The notes beneath the pieces are model-generated. The model made no database searches and had not been told where the DNA came from. It was given only the letters and a program-made list of their open reading frames with translations. From Candidatus Omnitrophota bacterium (GTDB lineage Bacteria > Omnitrophota > Gorgyraeia > JAFGIU01), in the NCBI GenBank assembly GCA_016929445.1, contig JAFGIU010000035.1, forward strand, positions 1 through 41,928: DNA of 41,928 bases. Direction: 5' to 3'. Below, piece by piece: positions 1-8,892 of this stretch. Positions within the stretch are counted from its first letter, which is position 1. Each line of letters begins with the position of its first letter. Made by a program: the position numbers and the translations under genes.

Positions 1-242
1 CGGATGCTTTTGGATTGACTGTGACAACGGGCAATGCCACGGATCCGGCGGGTGTGGATGTGGTTCTTTCCGCCTCGCTGTCCTTCCCGACGGTAGCAGG
101 TGAGGTTTACTCCCTGGAGTCCTCAGAGGATGGTATTAACTGGACCCCTGTGGATACGATCGTGGGTGATGGTAGTCCGATTTCCTTGACGGATGTTGCC
201 GGATTCGATGCCAGCAAGCTGTACAGAATTATTGCCCAGTAA
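1..242 (+). CDS. C-terminal end of a secreted/extracellular protein (5' truncated)
   Basis: The reading frame is open from base 3 at the window edge to a TAA at 240-242, so this is the 3' end of a larger gene. A TTG at 15 lies inside it and is probably not the true start. The visible ~79 residues are rich in Thr, Val, Asp and Gly. They end in a pattern (YSLESSEDGINWTPVD, then SKLYRIIAQ) that resembles the beta-sandwich modules closing many large secreted or autotransported proteins of PVC-type bacteria, where a 'Y-x-L-E-S-S-x-D-x-x-x-W' strand precedes a final 'Y-R-I/L' strand. The upstream domains, and hence the function, cannot be seen. A strong hairpin follows 40 bases after the stop, suggesting that transcription ends here. 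Confidence 0.6.
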   Translation, partial: DAFGLTVTTGNATDPAGVDVVLSASLSFPTVAGEVYSLESSEDGINWTPVDTIVGDGSPISLTDVAGFDASKLYRIIAQ

Positions 243-282
243 GCATCTTTACGCATCAGGTATCCGGATTGTGCAAGAGACG

Positions 283-319
283 ATTTGATGGCAGCGGCGC
301 TTCGCCGCTGCCATCAAAT
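283..319. terminator. 17-bp perfect hairpin, likely transcription terminator
   Basis: Bases 283-299 are exactly complementary to 303-319 around a 3-nt CTT loop. The core is GC-rich (GGCAGCGGCG) and the outer pairs are AT. It sits between the end of the first gene and the start of the TPR gene. There is no long T-run after either arm, so it is not a textbook rho-independent terminator, but the stem stability and position favour a terminator. A dispersed palindromic repeat is the alternative. Confidence 0.5.
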
Positions 320-345
320 ACGTTACCAGAAAGAATGAGCAAAAA

Positions 346-1548
346 ATGAATATGAAAGTCCGGTCCGTTCAACGCGTTATCATTTCCGCCATTTTTCTGC
401 CGCTCGTCTTCTGCGTTCAACAGGCTTGTGCGGCAAAGCAGGAGTCGGCGGAGTTCCAGGCAGAACTCCTGGAAATTGCTTTTGAAACGGCCTCAGCCAT
501 TCCCACGAAACCTCACATCAAAGACCGTTCCCGGGCCCAGGAGGCCGTGGCTGCCGCAAGTTTAGCGCTTGACCAGCCTCAGCAGGCGCTCGAGTATATC
601 GAACAAATAGGGAATTGGCGCAAGGGTTTGGGTTACGGCGATTTGGCTCGTTACTTCGCACAACACGGGAGTGGCGATGCAGCGCGGCAGTACCTGGATC
701 TTGCGGAAGAAGTGTCTGAGAGCGCCGAAGACTGGCGACGGGATCGTATCCGCGTCAAGGTCGCTCAGGCACATGCTCTTCTCGGCCAGAGCAGCCAGGC
801 AGAGGAATACGAAGAGGGCGTAGAGTTCGCGGAAATGGGGAAGGTTGCAGGAACCATGGCCAGCATTGCGCAAGAGGAGGACTTTGAACCGCAAATGGAT
901 GGACTGCGGGACCTGATTTCCAAAGGGAATTTTGACATTACGCGGAATGCGCTGCATTCTTGCGCTGTTCTTTTCGACCGTTTCTATAAGAACACAGAGC
1001 AACGAGGGCAGGCAGAGAAGTTAATAAGGGAGTCTTGGGGAAAAATGCCGCTTTTTGTGCGTATCGAACTCCTAATGGTTTTGACTGATGCAGCGCTTAA
1101 GCACTCGGATTTGTCGCAAGCATTCGGGTTTGTCAACGAGGCTCAGCAGTTAGTGGAAGGGGTGGAATGGCCTCCGGAAAAGCGCATGGAGCTGATATCC
1201 AGGATTGCTGAGTTGCGCTTCCGGGCGGGCGACACTGAAAATGCCAAGAGCGATATGGATGCCCTCCTGGTTTACTACGATTCCGAAGAACATCGCATTG
1301 TGAATATTTATAAAGCCGGGGCGCTCCGGCCGCTTGCAGAGGCCTATCAGGCTATTGGTGAAACATCAGCGGCATTGACGGTTTACAAGAGAGCCCTTGA
1401 ATCGGGGATTGAAAACCCGAATTCCAGACCGCAAGCAGAGGACTTGTCCGCCACTTGTGTCTCAATGGCCTTGCATGGCGTCGCTCCTGACGAGGAACTG
1501 TGGATGCGGATTCGAGAAATTAAGGGAAGCCTTGGAGAGCCGTGGTAA
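346..1548 (+). CDS. Secreted/periplasmic TPR-like repeat protein
   Basis: This 400-residue protein starts with a signal peptide: a basic start (MNMKVRSVQR), a hydrophobic core to about residue 25, and a likely cleavage after ACA. The rest is alpha-helical with degenerate TPR-type helix pairs, e.g. QQALEYIEQIGNWRKGLGYG near 85-105 and ALTVYKRALESG near 345. Such proteins usually scaffold protein complexes; the partner is unknown here. It is the first gene of a same-strand run leading to a TonB-dependent receptor and overlaps the next gene by 7 bases, so the two are probably translated together. No enzymatic motif is visible. Confidence 0.7.
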   Translation: MNMKVRSVQRVIISAIFLPLVFCVQQACAAKQESAEFQAELLEIAFETASAIPTKPHIKDRSRAQEAVAAASLALDQPQQALEYIEQIGNWRKGLGYGDLARYFAQHGSGDAARQYLDLAEEVSESAEDWRRDRIRVKVAQAHALLGQSSQAEEYEEGVEFAEMGKVAGTMASIAQEEDFEPQMDGLRDLISKGNFDITRNALHSCAVLFDRFYKNTEQRGQAEKLIRESWGKMPLFVRIELLMVLTDAALKHSDLSQAFGFVNEAQQLVEGVEWPPEKRMELISRIAELRFRAGDTENAKSDMDALLVYYDSEEHRIVNIYKAGALRPLAEAYQAIGETSAALTVYKRALESGIENPNSRPQAEDLSATCVSMALHGVAPDEELWMRIREIKGSLGEPW

Positions 1549-2471
1549 TACGTTTTGGTTTTATCCTCTATGCCATCGTTCTGCTACTGACAATTCTTGC
1601 TTCGGCACCTGGGTGGAGTGCGGAAAGATCACCTAAAAATCTTGAAGAAGTAGAGAGTTTTGCTAAAGAAGGAGACGCCGAGGCCCAGTTCCTGCTGGGA
1701 TGGTTGTATTACGGAGGCCAAGGTGTCCCCCAGGATCTGGATGAAGCAGGCGAGTGGTACAAGCGCGCTGCGGAACAAGCCTACGCCTTTGCTCAGAACA
1801 ACCTGAGCTTGATGTATTACCTGGGTGATGGCCGGCAGCCTGATTTTCTGGAAGCACAGAAGTGGTGCCGGCTTGCGGCGGAACAGGGAGTGGCGGAAGC
1901 CCGGTTCCTCCTGGGCTGGATGTACTCCAGAGGGGAAGGTCTCGCTCAGGACTATGAGCAGGCCGCGAAGTGGTTGGGCCTTGCCGCGAACCAGGGGGTA
2001 GCCGTGGCGCAAAGCAAGCTGGGCCTTATGTACATCAAGGGAGAGGGAGTTCCGCAGGAGTATGGGGAGGCTTTTAGATGGCTCAAGCTTGCCGCGGACC
2101 AGGGGGAAGCAACGGCGCAGCACAACCTCGGACTGATGTACATGAAGGGGCAGGGTGTTTCTCAGGAACCTGAATTGGCGTTTAAGTGGTTGCGGCGTGC
2201 CGCTAAGCAGGGGGTGGCCGAAGCGCAGTATCGATTGGGCATGATGTATGAATACGGGCGCGGAACTTCCCAGGATCCGGTGGCTGCCGGCATCTGGTAC
2301 AGCCTTGGGGCTTCCAACGGCAATGCTGCGGCTCAGGAACGGTATGACATCATTGGAAGAAATCTGACACCTTCTCAGAAAGCTGCGGTTCAAAACAGTG
2401 CCATAGAGTTGACGGAGAGCATCGGTGAGAGCGGGATTGGTAATAGAAACGTTGCTGCGGGCGGGGAATAG
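1542..2471 (+). CDS. Sel1-repeat (SLR) protein, exported
   Basis: The 309-residue protein starts at a GTG inside the end of the preceding TPR gene. It has a signal peptide (FGFILYAIVLLLTILASAPG, cleavage near SAER). From about residue 45 there are six consecutive 36-residue Sel1 repeats, each with the pattern A-x-A-Q-x-x-L-G-x-M-Y-x-x-G-x-G-V-x-Q-D followed by A-x-x-W-x-x-x-A-A-x-x-G. A half-repeat cap closes the array. Sel1 repeats form a curved alpha-solenoid that binds other proteins or cell-wall-associated partners. The gene overlaps the following receptor gene by 47 bases, which suggests a functional tie to that transporter, perhaps as a periplasmic accessory. Confidence 0.88.
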   Translation: MVIRFGFILYAIVLLLTILASAPGWSAERSPKNLEEVESFAKEGDAEAQFLLGWLYYGGQGVPQDLDEAGEWYKRAAEQAYAFAQNNLSLMYYLGDGRQPDFLEAQKWCRLAAEQGVAEARFLLGWMYSRGEGLAQDYEQAAKWLGLAANQGVAVAQSKLGLMYIKGEGVPQEYGEAFRWLKLAADQGEATAQHNLGLMYMKGQGVSQEPELAFKWLRRAAKQGVAEAQYRLGMMYEYGRGTSQDPVAAGIWYSLGASNGNAAAQERYDIIGRNLTPSQKAAVQNSAIELTESIGESGIGNRNVAAGGE

Positions 2472-5400
2472 GGTTGCTTTCTGGGTTGCCTTTACCGGGA
2501 CGTTGTTTCTTGTTTCTGCTGCTTCCGCCCAAATGATGGGTTCGATTCGCGGAACGGTACTTGATAGAGATTTCGATGTGCCTTTGGCTGCTGTGGAAAT
2601 TTCCATTGCGGAAACCGGCGAGAAGATTGTCGGGACCGATGAGGGCAACTTCGTATTCAAGGAGGTGCCTCCGGGAAAATACACATTGGTTTTCTCCAAA
2701 GATGGCTACACAAGGCAAGTTCAGGCCAATGTCGTGGTATCTCCGGCCCAAATGACAGATGTGGATGCCGCACTATCCGGTGAATTTACGGATATGGAGG
2801 AATTCGTTGTTCAGGACCTCCAAATCGGCGGGGGAACTGAAGCAGGTTTGCTCCAACTGCGCATCGAGAGCCCGGCACTGATGGATTCCATTAGTGCGGA
2901 CCTCATGAGCCAGGCAGGGGCCGGTGATGCGGCAAGCGCCCTGAAGCTCGTGTCGGGCGCCACTGTGCAAGACGGAAAATTTGCCGTGATACGAGGGCTG
3001 CCCGATCGGTACGTGAATTCCCAGATGAACTCCGTGCGTCTTCCTACCGCAGATCCGGACAAACGCGCCGTTCAGTTGGATCAGTTTCCCTCGGCAGTGA
3101 TCGAGAGCATTCAAGTCAGCAAGACCTTTACACCCGATCAACAGGGCGATGCCTCCGGCGGAGCCGTCAATCTCGTACTCAAGTCGATTCCCGAGGAAGA
3201 CCAGGTCAAGGCTAGGGTTAAAGCCGGTTACAACACTCAGACAACTGGAAATAACGATTACCTCACCTACAAGGGCGGGGGCGTGGGTTTTCTCGGAACG
3301 GATGATGGACGGCGGGAGCTGGATGGCAGTTTTCTGGGCGCGGTTGGTGTAAGCCGGGCCGATGCCCCACCAAATTTCGACATGTCTGTGACCGTAGGAG
3401 GAAAGCGAGAGATTCCATTTGACGCCAAAGTCGGAGGGTTTGCCAACGCTTATTACAAGCGGATGAATTCCTATTACTCGAACGGAATCGACAATTCTCT
3501 TTGGGTGGAGGATCCCAGCATTGGTGAAATGACGCCCCAGAAGAATCAGAATGGGGGAATTGACGATTTCAAGACAGCCCTATTTGATCAGCAGAAAGGT
3601 ACCGAAGAGGTGCAGTGGGGTACCTTGATCAAGGTGGGGGCGGAGTATGAACAACAATCTGTGGATTTCCTTTACATGGTTACCCGGGTTGCCGAGGACA
3701 CGGCTTTGCTTTCCGAAGATACCCGGGGCAAGGAGGTGTTCTTTCCCGGCCATGACCCTTCAGACCCTGATTCGCCGGGGCATGATTTTCCCGATGCAGC
3801 CCCCTATCTCAGAACGGAAACATTGGAATACACGGAGCGAACGACCACAACCATGCAGCTCAGCGGGGACCATGTCACTCCCTTCTTTCCGGATATCGAA
3901 TTTCACAGTTACTTTACGATTCTGCCGCCTGAGTTCGATTGGACCCTGGCTCTGAGCTCCTCCGAGCTGTATCAGCCGAACAAGGTTCAGTTCGGCAGCC
4001 TGTGGTGGCCGGAAGTGCCGGACGAAATTATCGATATCGGATTTGGGCCCATGATCATACCGGGCAAGCCGGAGCAACATCGTATTCTCAAGCCGGCTGC
4101 CAATTTCACCATGGGAAATCTTCAAAGAATCTGGAAAGAAATTGCCGAGGACAGCAATCAATTTATCTTCAATCTGAAAGTGCCGTTTGAGCAGTGGACC
4201 GAGGATCCGGGCTACATAAAGCTCGGGATGTTCCAGGACAGGGTGGATCGCAGTTACGACCAGGACTCCTTTAGCAATCTTGAGGACAACGCGGCTAATT
4301 ATGAGGCAGGCTACGAGGATTTGTGGAGTGCGGTCTTTCCATCCGAAGAACATGAAGTTAAAGCGGCGGATATCGATGTGGACTACAAGGGAGAGCAGGA
4401 AATCACGGCCTGGTATTGGATGGCTGATGTGCCCCTGACCTCATTCTTCAAGCTGACCGGGGGGATTCGCTACGAGAGCACCCAGCTGAGTATTGAGAAT
4501 GAAGCGGAGTCGGAGGTGCGTTGGGTGCCGCCGGGTGAAACCGCGGATACGGTTCTCAATGAAGGGGATGCTGATGTGTCCTTTAAGCAGGTCGACGAAC
4601 TGCCTTCGATTGGCTTCGAGTTTGCACCGGGCGCTGACTTCCTTCCCTGGATCCGCTTTAAGCCTCTCGAAAACTTCAAATTCAGGGGATCATACACAGA
4701 AACCGTAGCGCGCCAAACTTTTAAAGAACTTACCCCGATTCAGCAACAGGAGTTTCTGGGTGCCGATGTCTTTATTGGAAACCCCGAATTGGGCATGAGC
4801 TCCTTGGAGAACTACGACTTGCGTCTGGATTATACGCCCTATCCGGGGGGATTGGTTTCCCTGTCATGGTTTAAGAAGGATGTTGTGGATGCGATCGAGT
4901 ATGTGCAGAAGAGAAACGCTTCCTTTGGTTTTACAACGCCTGTGAACTATCCGAAGGGGAAGTTGAGCGGTTGGGAGTTCGAAGTACGAACTCAGCTTGG
5001 GCGTTTCTGGGAATTCCTGGATGGTATATCAATTGGAGGCAATGCCACCTTTATTCAGTCTCAAGTCATTTTGCCTACAGTTGAATCCGGCGATTTGGAA
5101 AGAGATTTCGGAGTATCCATGATTAGCCGCGAGATGTCGAATGCTCCGCAACATCTTTACAACCTTTTCCTGACCTATGACTTGGAGCGCTTTGGTACGG
5201 AAATCGGCCTGTTTTACACCGTTAGAGGAGATACGTTGATTGCGGGCGCGGGGCAGTCTAGCGGCAAATTCATCCCGAATGTATACGAAAAGGAATACGG
5301 CACGCTCAACTTCAATTTGTCACAGAAGATCGGGGAGGATTTTGAGCTTGTCTTCCAGGCCAAGAACCTCTTGGATCCGCTGATTCAGACAATTTACCGT

Positions 5401-5484
5401 GCCGAAGTCCTGAGTGAGGATAAGGTGAAGACCTCCTATCAAAAGGGTATCGACTACACGTTGAGTCTAAGCGGGAAATGGTAA
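2425..5484 (+). CDS. TonB-dependent outer-membrane receptor with N-terminal carboxypeptidase-regulatory-like domain
   Basis: This 1019-residue protein is an active-transport channel of the outer membrane. The GTG start at 2425 has a GGAGAG ribosome-binding site at 2414-2419. A signal peptide ends near residue 35 (SAASA|Q). Residues ~38-120 match a CarboxypepD_reg-like beta-sandwich (GSIRGTVLDRDF, then VPPGKYTLVFSKDGY). A possible TonB box (EEFVVQD) lies near 130. The plug domain follows (~150-250, with VIRGLPDRYVNSQMNSVRLP and GDASGGAVNLVLK), then a long beta-barrel ending in the aromatic tail LSLSGKW, typical of outer-membrane proteins. The size and the regulatory-like domain resemble receptors for large ligands such as oligosaccharides, but the substrate cannot be read from sequence. 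The genes downstream supply the energising complex. Confidence 0.92.
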   Translation: MRAGLVIETLLRAGNRVAFWVAFTGTLFLVSAASAQMMGSIRGTVLDRDFDVPLAAVEISIAETGEKIVGTDEGNFVFKEVPPGKYTLVFSKDGYTRQVQANVVVSPAQMTDVDAALSGEFTDMEEFVVQDLQIGGGTEAGLLQLRIESPALMDSISADLMSQAGAGDAASALKLVSGATVQDGKFAVIRGLPDRYVNSQMNSVRLPTADPDKRAVQLDQFPSAVIESIQVSKTFTPDQQGDASGGAVNLVLKSIPEEDQVKARVKAGYNTQTTGNNDYLTYKGGGVGFLGTDDGRRELDGSFLGAVGVSRADAPPNFDMSVTVGGKREIPFDAKVGGFANAYYKRMNSYYSNGIDNSLWVEDPSIGEMTPQKNQNGGIDDFKTALFDQQKGTEEVQWGTLIKVGAEYEQQSVDFLYMVTRVAEDTALLSEDTRGKEVFFPGHDPSDPDSPGHDFPDAAPYLRTETLEYTERTTTTMQLSGDHVTPFFPDIEFHSYFTILPPEFDWTLALSSSELYQPNKVQFGSLWWPEVPDEIIDIGFGPMIIPGKPEQHRILKPAANFTMGNLQRIWKEIAEDSNQFIFNLKVPFEQWTEDPGYIKLGMFQDRVDRSYDQDSFSNLEDNAANYEAGYEDLWSAVFPSEEHEVKAADIDVDYKGEQEITAWYWMADVPLTSFFKLTGGIRYESTQLSIENEAESEVRWVPPGETADTVLNEGDADVSFKQVDELPSIGFEFAPGADFLPWIRFKPLENFKFRGSYTETVARQTFKELTPIQQQEFLGADVFIGNPELGMSSLENYDLRLDYTPYPGGLVSLSWFKKDVVDAIEYVQKRNASFGFTTPVNYPKGKLSGWEFEVRTQLGRFWEFLDGISIGGNATFIQSQVILPTVESGDLERDFGVSMISREMSNAPQHLYNLFLTYDLERFGTEIGLFYTVRGDTLIAGAGQSSGKFIPNVYEKEYGTLNFNLSQKIGEDFELVFQAKNLLDPLIQTIYRAEVLSEDKVKTSYQKGIDYTLSLSGKW

Positions 5485-5526
5485 TAGGGTCGAACAGTGA
5501 GAATACACAAACAGGATAACTGAAGG

Positions 5527-6345
5527 ATGAAAAAGGTGATTCCGACAAACCAATTGCTGACTTGGGCGGTCTGTGTGCTGTGCTTCGCAAGTGTTCCGGC
5601 ATTTGCCCTGACAAGCGACGGCGCGGCCAATAACAGCCAAACATCGAATGGCGAGCGCGTTGAGATTGCGCGGACGGCATTAGAAAAATGGGTGGAGACA
5701 CGGCGTATCCTTTCGCAAGAAAGGAAGGACTTTGAAGTGGGGCGGGAGCTGGTGCAAGAACGGATCGAACTGGTGCAACGGGAAATTGAATCCCTGCGCG
5801 AGAAGATCGCGGAGGCTGAAGAGAGCATTACAGAGGCCGACAAGAAGCGCGGTGGTCTGCTGGAGGAGAATGAAAAGCTCAAAGAGGCCGCCGTATCCGT
5901 GAGCGCAACGCTGGTGGAGTTGGAAAGTCAAACCAAAGCGCTCCTGAAGAAATTACCGGACCCCATCCGTGAGCGCGTGAAACCTTTAAGCCAGCGTTTT
6001 CCGGAGGATCCCAAGGGGACTAAGCTCGGGTTGGGGGAGCGTTTCCAGAATGTGATCGGTGTTCTGAACGAGGTGGGCAAGTTCAACCGGGAAATCACAT
6101 TGACAAGCGAAGTGAGGGCCTTGCCCGATGGGACTTCTGCCGAGGTCACGGCCTTGTACGTGGGCATAGGCCAGGGCTATTACGCCGGTAACAATGGAGA
6201 GGTCGGGGGGACCGGAAAGTCCTCTGCTGAGGGTTGGATATGGACACCTGCAAACGAATTCGCAGCGGAGATCTTCGATACGATTTCGATTCTGAAAAAC
6301 GAAAAAGTGGCGGACTTTGTGAAACTGCCGGTCGAGATTAAGTAA
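5527..6345 (+). CDS. DUF3450 family periplasmic coiled-coil protein
   Basis: The 272-residue protein has a signal peptide (MKKVIPTNQL..., cleavage after PAFA). A long heptad-rich coiled coil (~45-135, Glu/Lys/Leu-rich) follows, then a compact C-terminal part with YVGIGQGYYAGNNGEVGG and a Trp-rich GWIWTP motif. This agrees with DUF3450, a family recurrently encoded next to long ExbB-like proteins, ExbD and TonB in gammaproteobacterial TonB2-type loci. Its role is undefined; a periplasmic part of the Ton complex is likely. It starts 42 bases after the receptor gene with an AAGGA ribosome-binding site and lies 19 bases before the long ExbB gene, consistent with one operon. Confidence 0.85.
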   Translation: MKKVIPTNQLLTWAVCVLCFASVPAFALTSDGAANNSQTSNGERVEIARTALEKWVETRRILSQERKDFEVGRELVQERIELVQREIESLREKIAEAEESITEADKKRGGLLEENEKLKEAAVSVSATLVELESQTKALLKKLPDPIRERVKPLSQRFPEDPKGTKLGLGERFQNVIGVLNEVGKFNREITLTSEVRALPDGTSAEVTALYVGIGQGYYAGNNGEVGGTGKSSAEGWIWTPANEFAAEIFDTISILKNEKVADFVKLPVEIK

Positions 6346-6364
6346 CAGGGGAAAGATAAATACC

Positions 6365-7843
6365 ATGAACAAAAAATACATTCTTCTTCTCCTAATGATG
6401 TTTCTGCTGGCAGGGTCCGGTTCCGGCCGTGCCCAGGGATCAACGGGATCTGAGGACAGCTCCTTTACTGAAGCGGCCGTCAAAGTGGACAAGCAGCTGG
6501 AGCAGAGTCTGGACGAACTAAGTGAGTTGCGCGCTGTGATCGCGCGCGAAATGATACCCTTGAGTCGTAAGCTCAGCGACCTCGAGAGCGAACTGGTGGA
6601 GATACGGCTGGATTACAAGAAGACATCCCGGTTGCTGGATAGCCGCACTTTGGATTTGAGTAATTTGCGTAACGAAATCAAATCGCGCCAGGAAGAATCC
6701 ACCTATTTGTCAAATCTCTTGAGCGAATACATCCGCAACTTTGAATCGCGGCTTCATATTGCCGAACTTCAACGCTATCAAGATTTCCTAGAGACCGCCA
6801 AGCTGGCGCCGGAGAACACCAATCTCTCCGCGGAAGAAGTCTACCAAGCTCAAACCGCTTTGGTTTCGGTTTCGCTCGAACGTTTGCACGATGCGTTGGG
6901 GGGAACCCGCTTTGAGGGGACGGCCGTGAACACCAGGGGCCTTGTGAAACAGGGAGCTTTTGTTCTGATCGGGCCTGCGGGACTTTTCCGGTCCCGGGAC
7001 GGGGAAGATGTCGGAACCGCGGAACAGCGCCTTGGGTCCCTGGAGCCCGCAGTGATAGGGTTCCAAAACCTTGAAGACCGGGAGGCAGCGGCCGGAGTCG
7101 TCAAAGACTCCAGGGGTCTATTCCCCCTGGATCCGACTCTGGGGAATGCCCATAAGATTGAGGCCACGAACGAATCGTTTTGGGAGCATATCCAAAAGGG
7201 CGGCCCTGTAATGGTCCCGATCTTCTTGCTGGCAGGGGTTGCTTTGTTTGTGGCGTTGTACAAGTGGGTTGTCCTTGCCTTTCTGCGGATCCCATCCCAC
7301 AAGCAGATCAGCGCTGTTCTTAACGCGGTTGGAGCGCGTGATCGACAAGCCGCGATGGAAGCGGCCGTGGCAATCAAGGGTCCGGCCGGCAAGATGTTAG
7401 CGGTGGGTGTGGAGCACCTCAAGGAACCGCACGAACTCATTGAAGAGGTCATGTACGAGACGATCCTGGCCACGCGTTTGAGGCTTCAGAGTTTTTTACC
7501 CTTTATCGCGATTAGTGCTTCCTCTGCGCCTCTGCTGGGTTTGTTGGGGACAGTTACCGGAATCATCAATACCTTTAAGCTCATTACGGTTTTCGGTTCG
7601 GGAGATGTGAAAATGCTTTCCGGAGGGATTTCAGAAGCCTTGATTACCACGAAATTCGGTCTGATTGTGGCGATTCCCTCTCTCTTGTTGCATGCCTACC
7701 TTTCCCGGAGAGCGCGCGGAGTCATCGATGAGATGGAAAAGGCTGCGGTGGCTTTCATCAATCAAGTCAGCAAGACTCCGGATCTTCCAGACCTTGTGCA
7801 GGTGAAAACAGATGCCCCGGATTCTCCAAGAGGAACGAAATGA
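6365..7843 (+). CDS. Long MotA/TolQ/ExbB proton-channel protein with periplasmic coiled-coil domain (TtpC-like)
   Basis: At 492 residues it is about twice the size of ordinary ExbB. A signal peptide (MNKKYILLLLMMFLLAGS) leads into a ~250-residue periplasmic region with coiled coils (~40-130). The ExbB module follows: a membrane segment at ~280-305 (PVMVPIFLLAGVALFVALYK), a second with SAPLLGLLGTVTGIINTF near 385-405, and a third with TTKFGLIVAIPSLLLHAYL near 430-450. The family forms the proton-driven stator that energises TonB. Long, two-domain versions such as Vibrio TtpC work together with a short ExbB, ExbD and TonB2, which is exactly the set that follows here. The stop overlaps the next start in an ATGA. 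Confidence 0.9.
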   Translation: MNKKYILLLLMMFLLAGSGSGRAQGSTGSEDSSFTEAAVKVDKQLEQSLDELSELRAVIAREMIPLSRKLSDLESELVEIRLDYKKTSRLLDSRTLDLSNLRNEIKSRQEESTYLSNLLSEYIRNFESRLHIAELQRYQDFLETAKLAPENTNLSAEEVYQAQTALVSVSLERLHDALGGTRFEGTAVNTRGLVKQGAFVLIGPAGLFRSRDGEDVGTAEQRLGSLEPAVIGFQNLEDREAAAGVVKDSRGLFPLDPTLGNAHKIEATNESFWEHIQKGGPVMVPIFLLAGVALFVALYKWVVLAFLRIPSHKQISAVLNAVGARDRQAAMEAAVAIKGPAGKMLAVGVEHLKEPHELIEEVMYETILATRLRLQSFLPFIAISASSAPLLGLLGTVTGIINTFKLITVFGSGDVKMLSGGISEALITTKFGLIVAIPSLLLHAYLSRRARGVIDEMEKAAVAFINQVSKTPDLPDLVQVKTDAPDSPRGTK

Positions 7844-8475
7844 CCCAGTACGCTGTTTCCTTGTGGGAGCAAGCAGTTTCTATTTGGATTTCAGGCGGGT
7901 GGGGCATGGTGGCACTGGCTGTCAACGCCTTTGTGCTGTTTGGCCTGGGAATGCATGTGTTTCTCAAATTAAATGAAAAGGGTTTCCGGACTGTGCCGGA
8001 AAGGGTCTGGAGGCACTGGATCAATCATCCCGAAGCACGCAGAGGGCCGATCGGCGAATTACTCGATTTTGCAAGCGGTGGCAACTCCCTGAAGGAAACA
8101 GCAATCTATTTTGAAGAGTTGCGCACCACCGAGATTGTCCCATTCGAAAGAGACCTGCGCGTCATGCATATTTGTGTGACGGCAGCACCTTTGTTGGGTT
8201 TACTGGGGACTGTCACCGGCATGCTTGCCACCTTTGGTGCTTTGGCCACGGGTTCCGGCGGGGACAAAACAATGGCGCTTGTCGCCGGAGGAATTTCCGA
8301 AGCATTGGTTACTACAGAAACCGGATTGATCATTGCGTTGCCGGGTTTGTTCTTCCAGTATCAACTGGCCCGTCAACACGAAAGGTATAAAAGTTTTTTG
8401 ACCCACCTGGAAACCATTTGCACTCAGAAGCTTTACAAGAAACTGCGAAAACAGGAGAAGCTCGCTCATGGGTAG
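7840..8475 (+). CDS. exbB: ExbB-type proton channel subunit
   Basis: This 211-residue MotA/TolQ/ExbB family protein has three membrane segments: ~13-40 (GGWGMVALAVNAFVLFGLGM), ~110-135 (TAAPLLGLLGTVTGMLATF) and ~150-175 (TTETGLIIALPGLFFQYQLA). The conserved GLLGTVTGM and the Thr-Thr-Glu-Thr-Gly stretch are hallmarks of the ExbB pore. It would form the inner-membrane ring around ExbD and convert proton flow into TonB motion. It overlaps the long ExbB gene by 4 bases and exbD by 8, so translation is probably coupled. Confidence 0.92.
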   Translation: MTQYAVSLWEQAVSIWISGGWGMVALAVNAFVLFGLGMHVFLKLNEKGFRTVPERVWRHWINHPEARRGPIGELLDFASGGNSLKETAIYFEELRTTEIVPFERDLRVMHICVTAAPLLGLLGTVTGMLATFGALATGSGGDKTMALVAGGISEALVTTETGLIIALPGLFFQYQLARQHERYKSFLTHLETICTQKLYKKLRKQEKLAHG

Positions 8476-8881
8476 ATTCCGTCAATACATGGCAGAAGAT
8501 GGCAACGGAGAAGGAATCGACATCTCTCCCTTGATCGACTGTGTGTTTATTCTGCTCATTTTCTTTATCGTGACGACAACCTTTGTTGAAGAGACCGGGG
8601 TCCAGGTGGATAAACCCCAGGCCGCTTCGGCTGTGCGTTTGGAAAAATCGAGCATCCTTGTTGCCTTAACCGATAAGGGGGAGGTTGTTTACGGGGGGCG
8701 TGAAATAGGCATTAGTGGTGTCCAGCCGCTTGTGAAGCGGATGCTTCAGAAGGAGGACATCCCGGTGATTATCCAGGCGGATAGTGCTGCCCAGTCCGGG
8801 TTGCTGGTGCGCATTATTGATGAAGCTAAGTTGGCCGGGGCAACCAAAGTATCTGTGGCCACGAGCCAACCCAAAGGTTAA
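8468..8881 (+). CDS. exbD: ExbD-type biopolymer transport protein
   Basis: The 137-residue protein has one N-terminal transmembrane helix preceded by the conserved DISPLIDCVFILLIFFIV. Asp24 matches the essential proton-carrying Asp of ExbD/TolR. The periplasmic domain (~45-135) has the usual ExbD pattern ending in LVRIIDEAKLAGATKVSVAT. It pairs with the ExbB proteins encoded just upstream in the inner-membrane energiser. Length and topology are normal for the family. Confidence 0.93.
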   Translation: MGRFRQYMAEDGNGEGIDISPLIDCVFILLIFFIVTTTFVEETGVQVDKPQAASAVRLEKSSILVALTDKGEVVYGGREIGISGVQPLVKRMLQKEDIPVIIQADSAAQSGLLVRIIDEAKLAGATKVSVATSQPKG

Positions 8882-8892
8882 ATGTTGACGCC

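Noticed and set aside
1629-2699. 356-codon minus-strand frame opposite the Sel1-repeat gene
   Set aside because: Its apparent repeats are the complement of the Sel1 repeats; the plus-strand reading explains the sequence fully.
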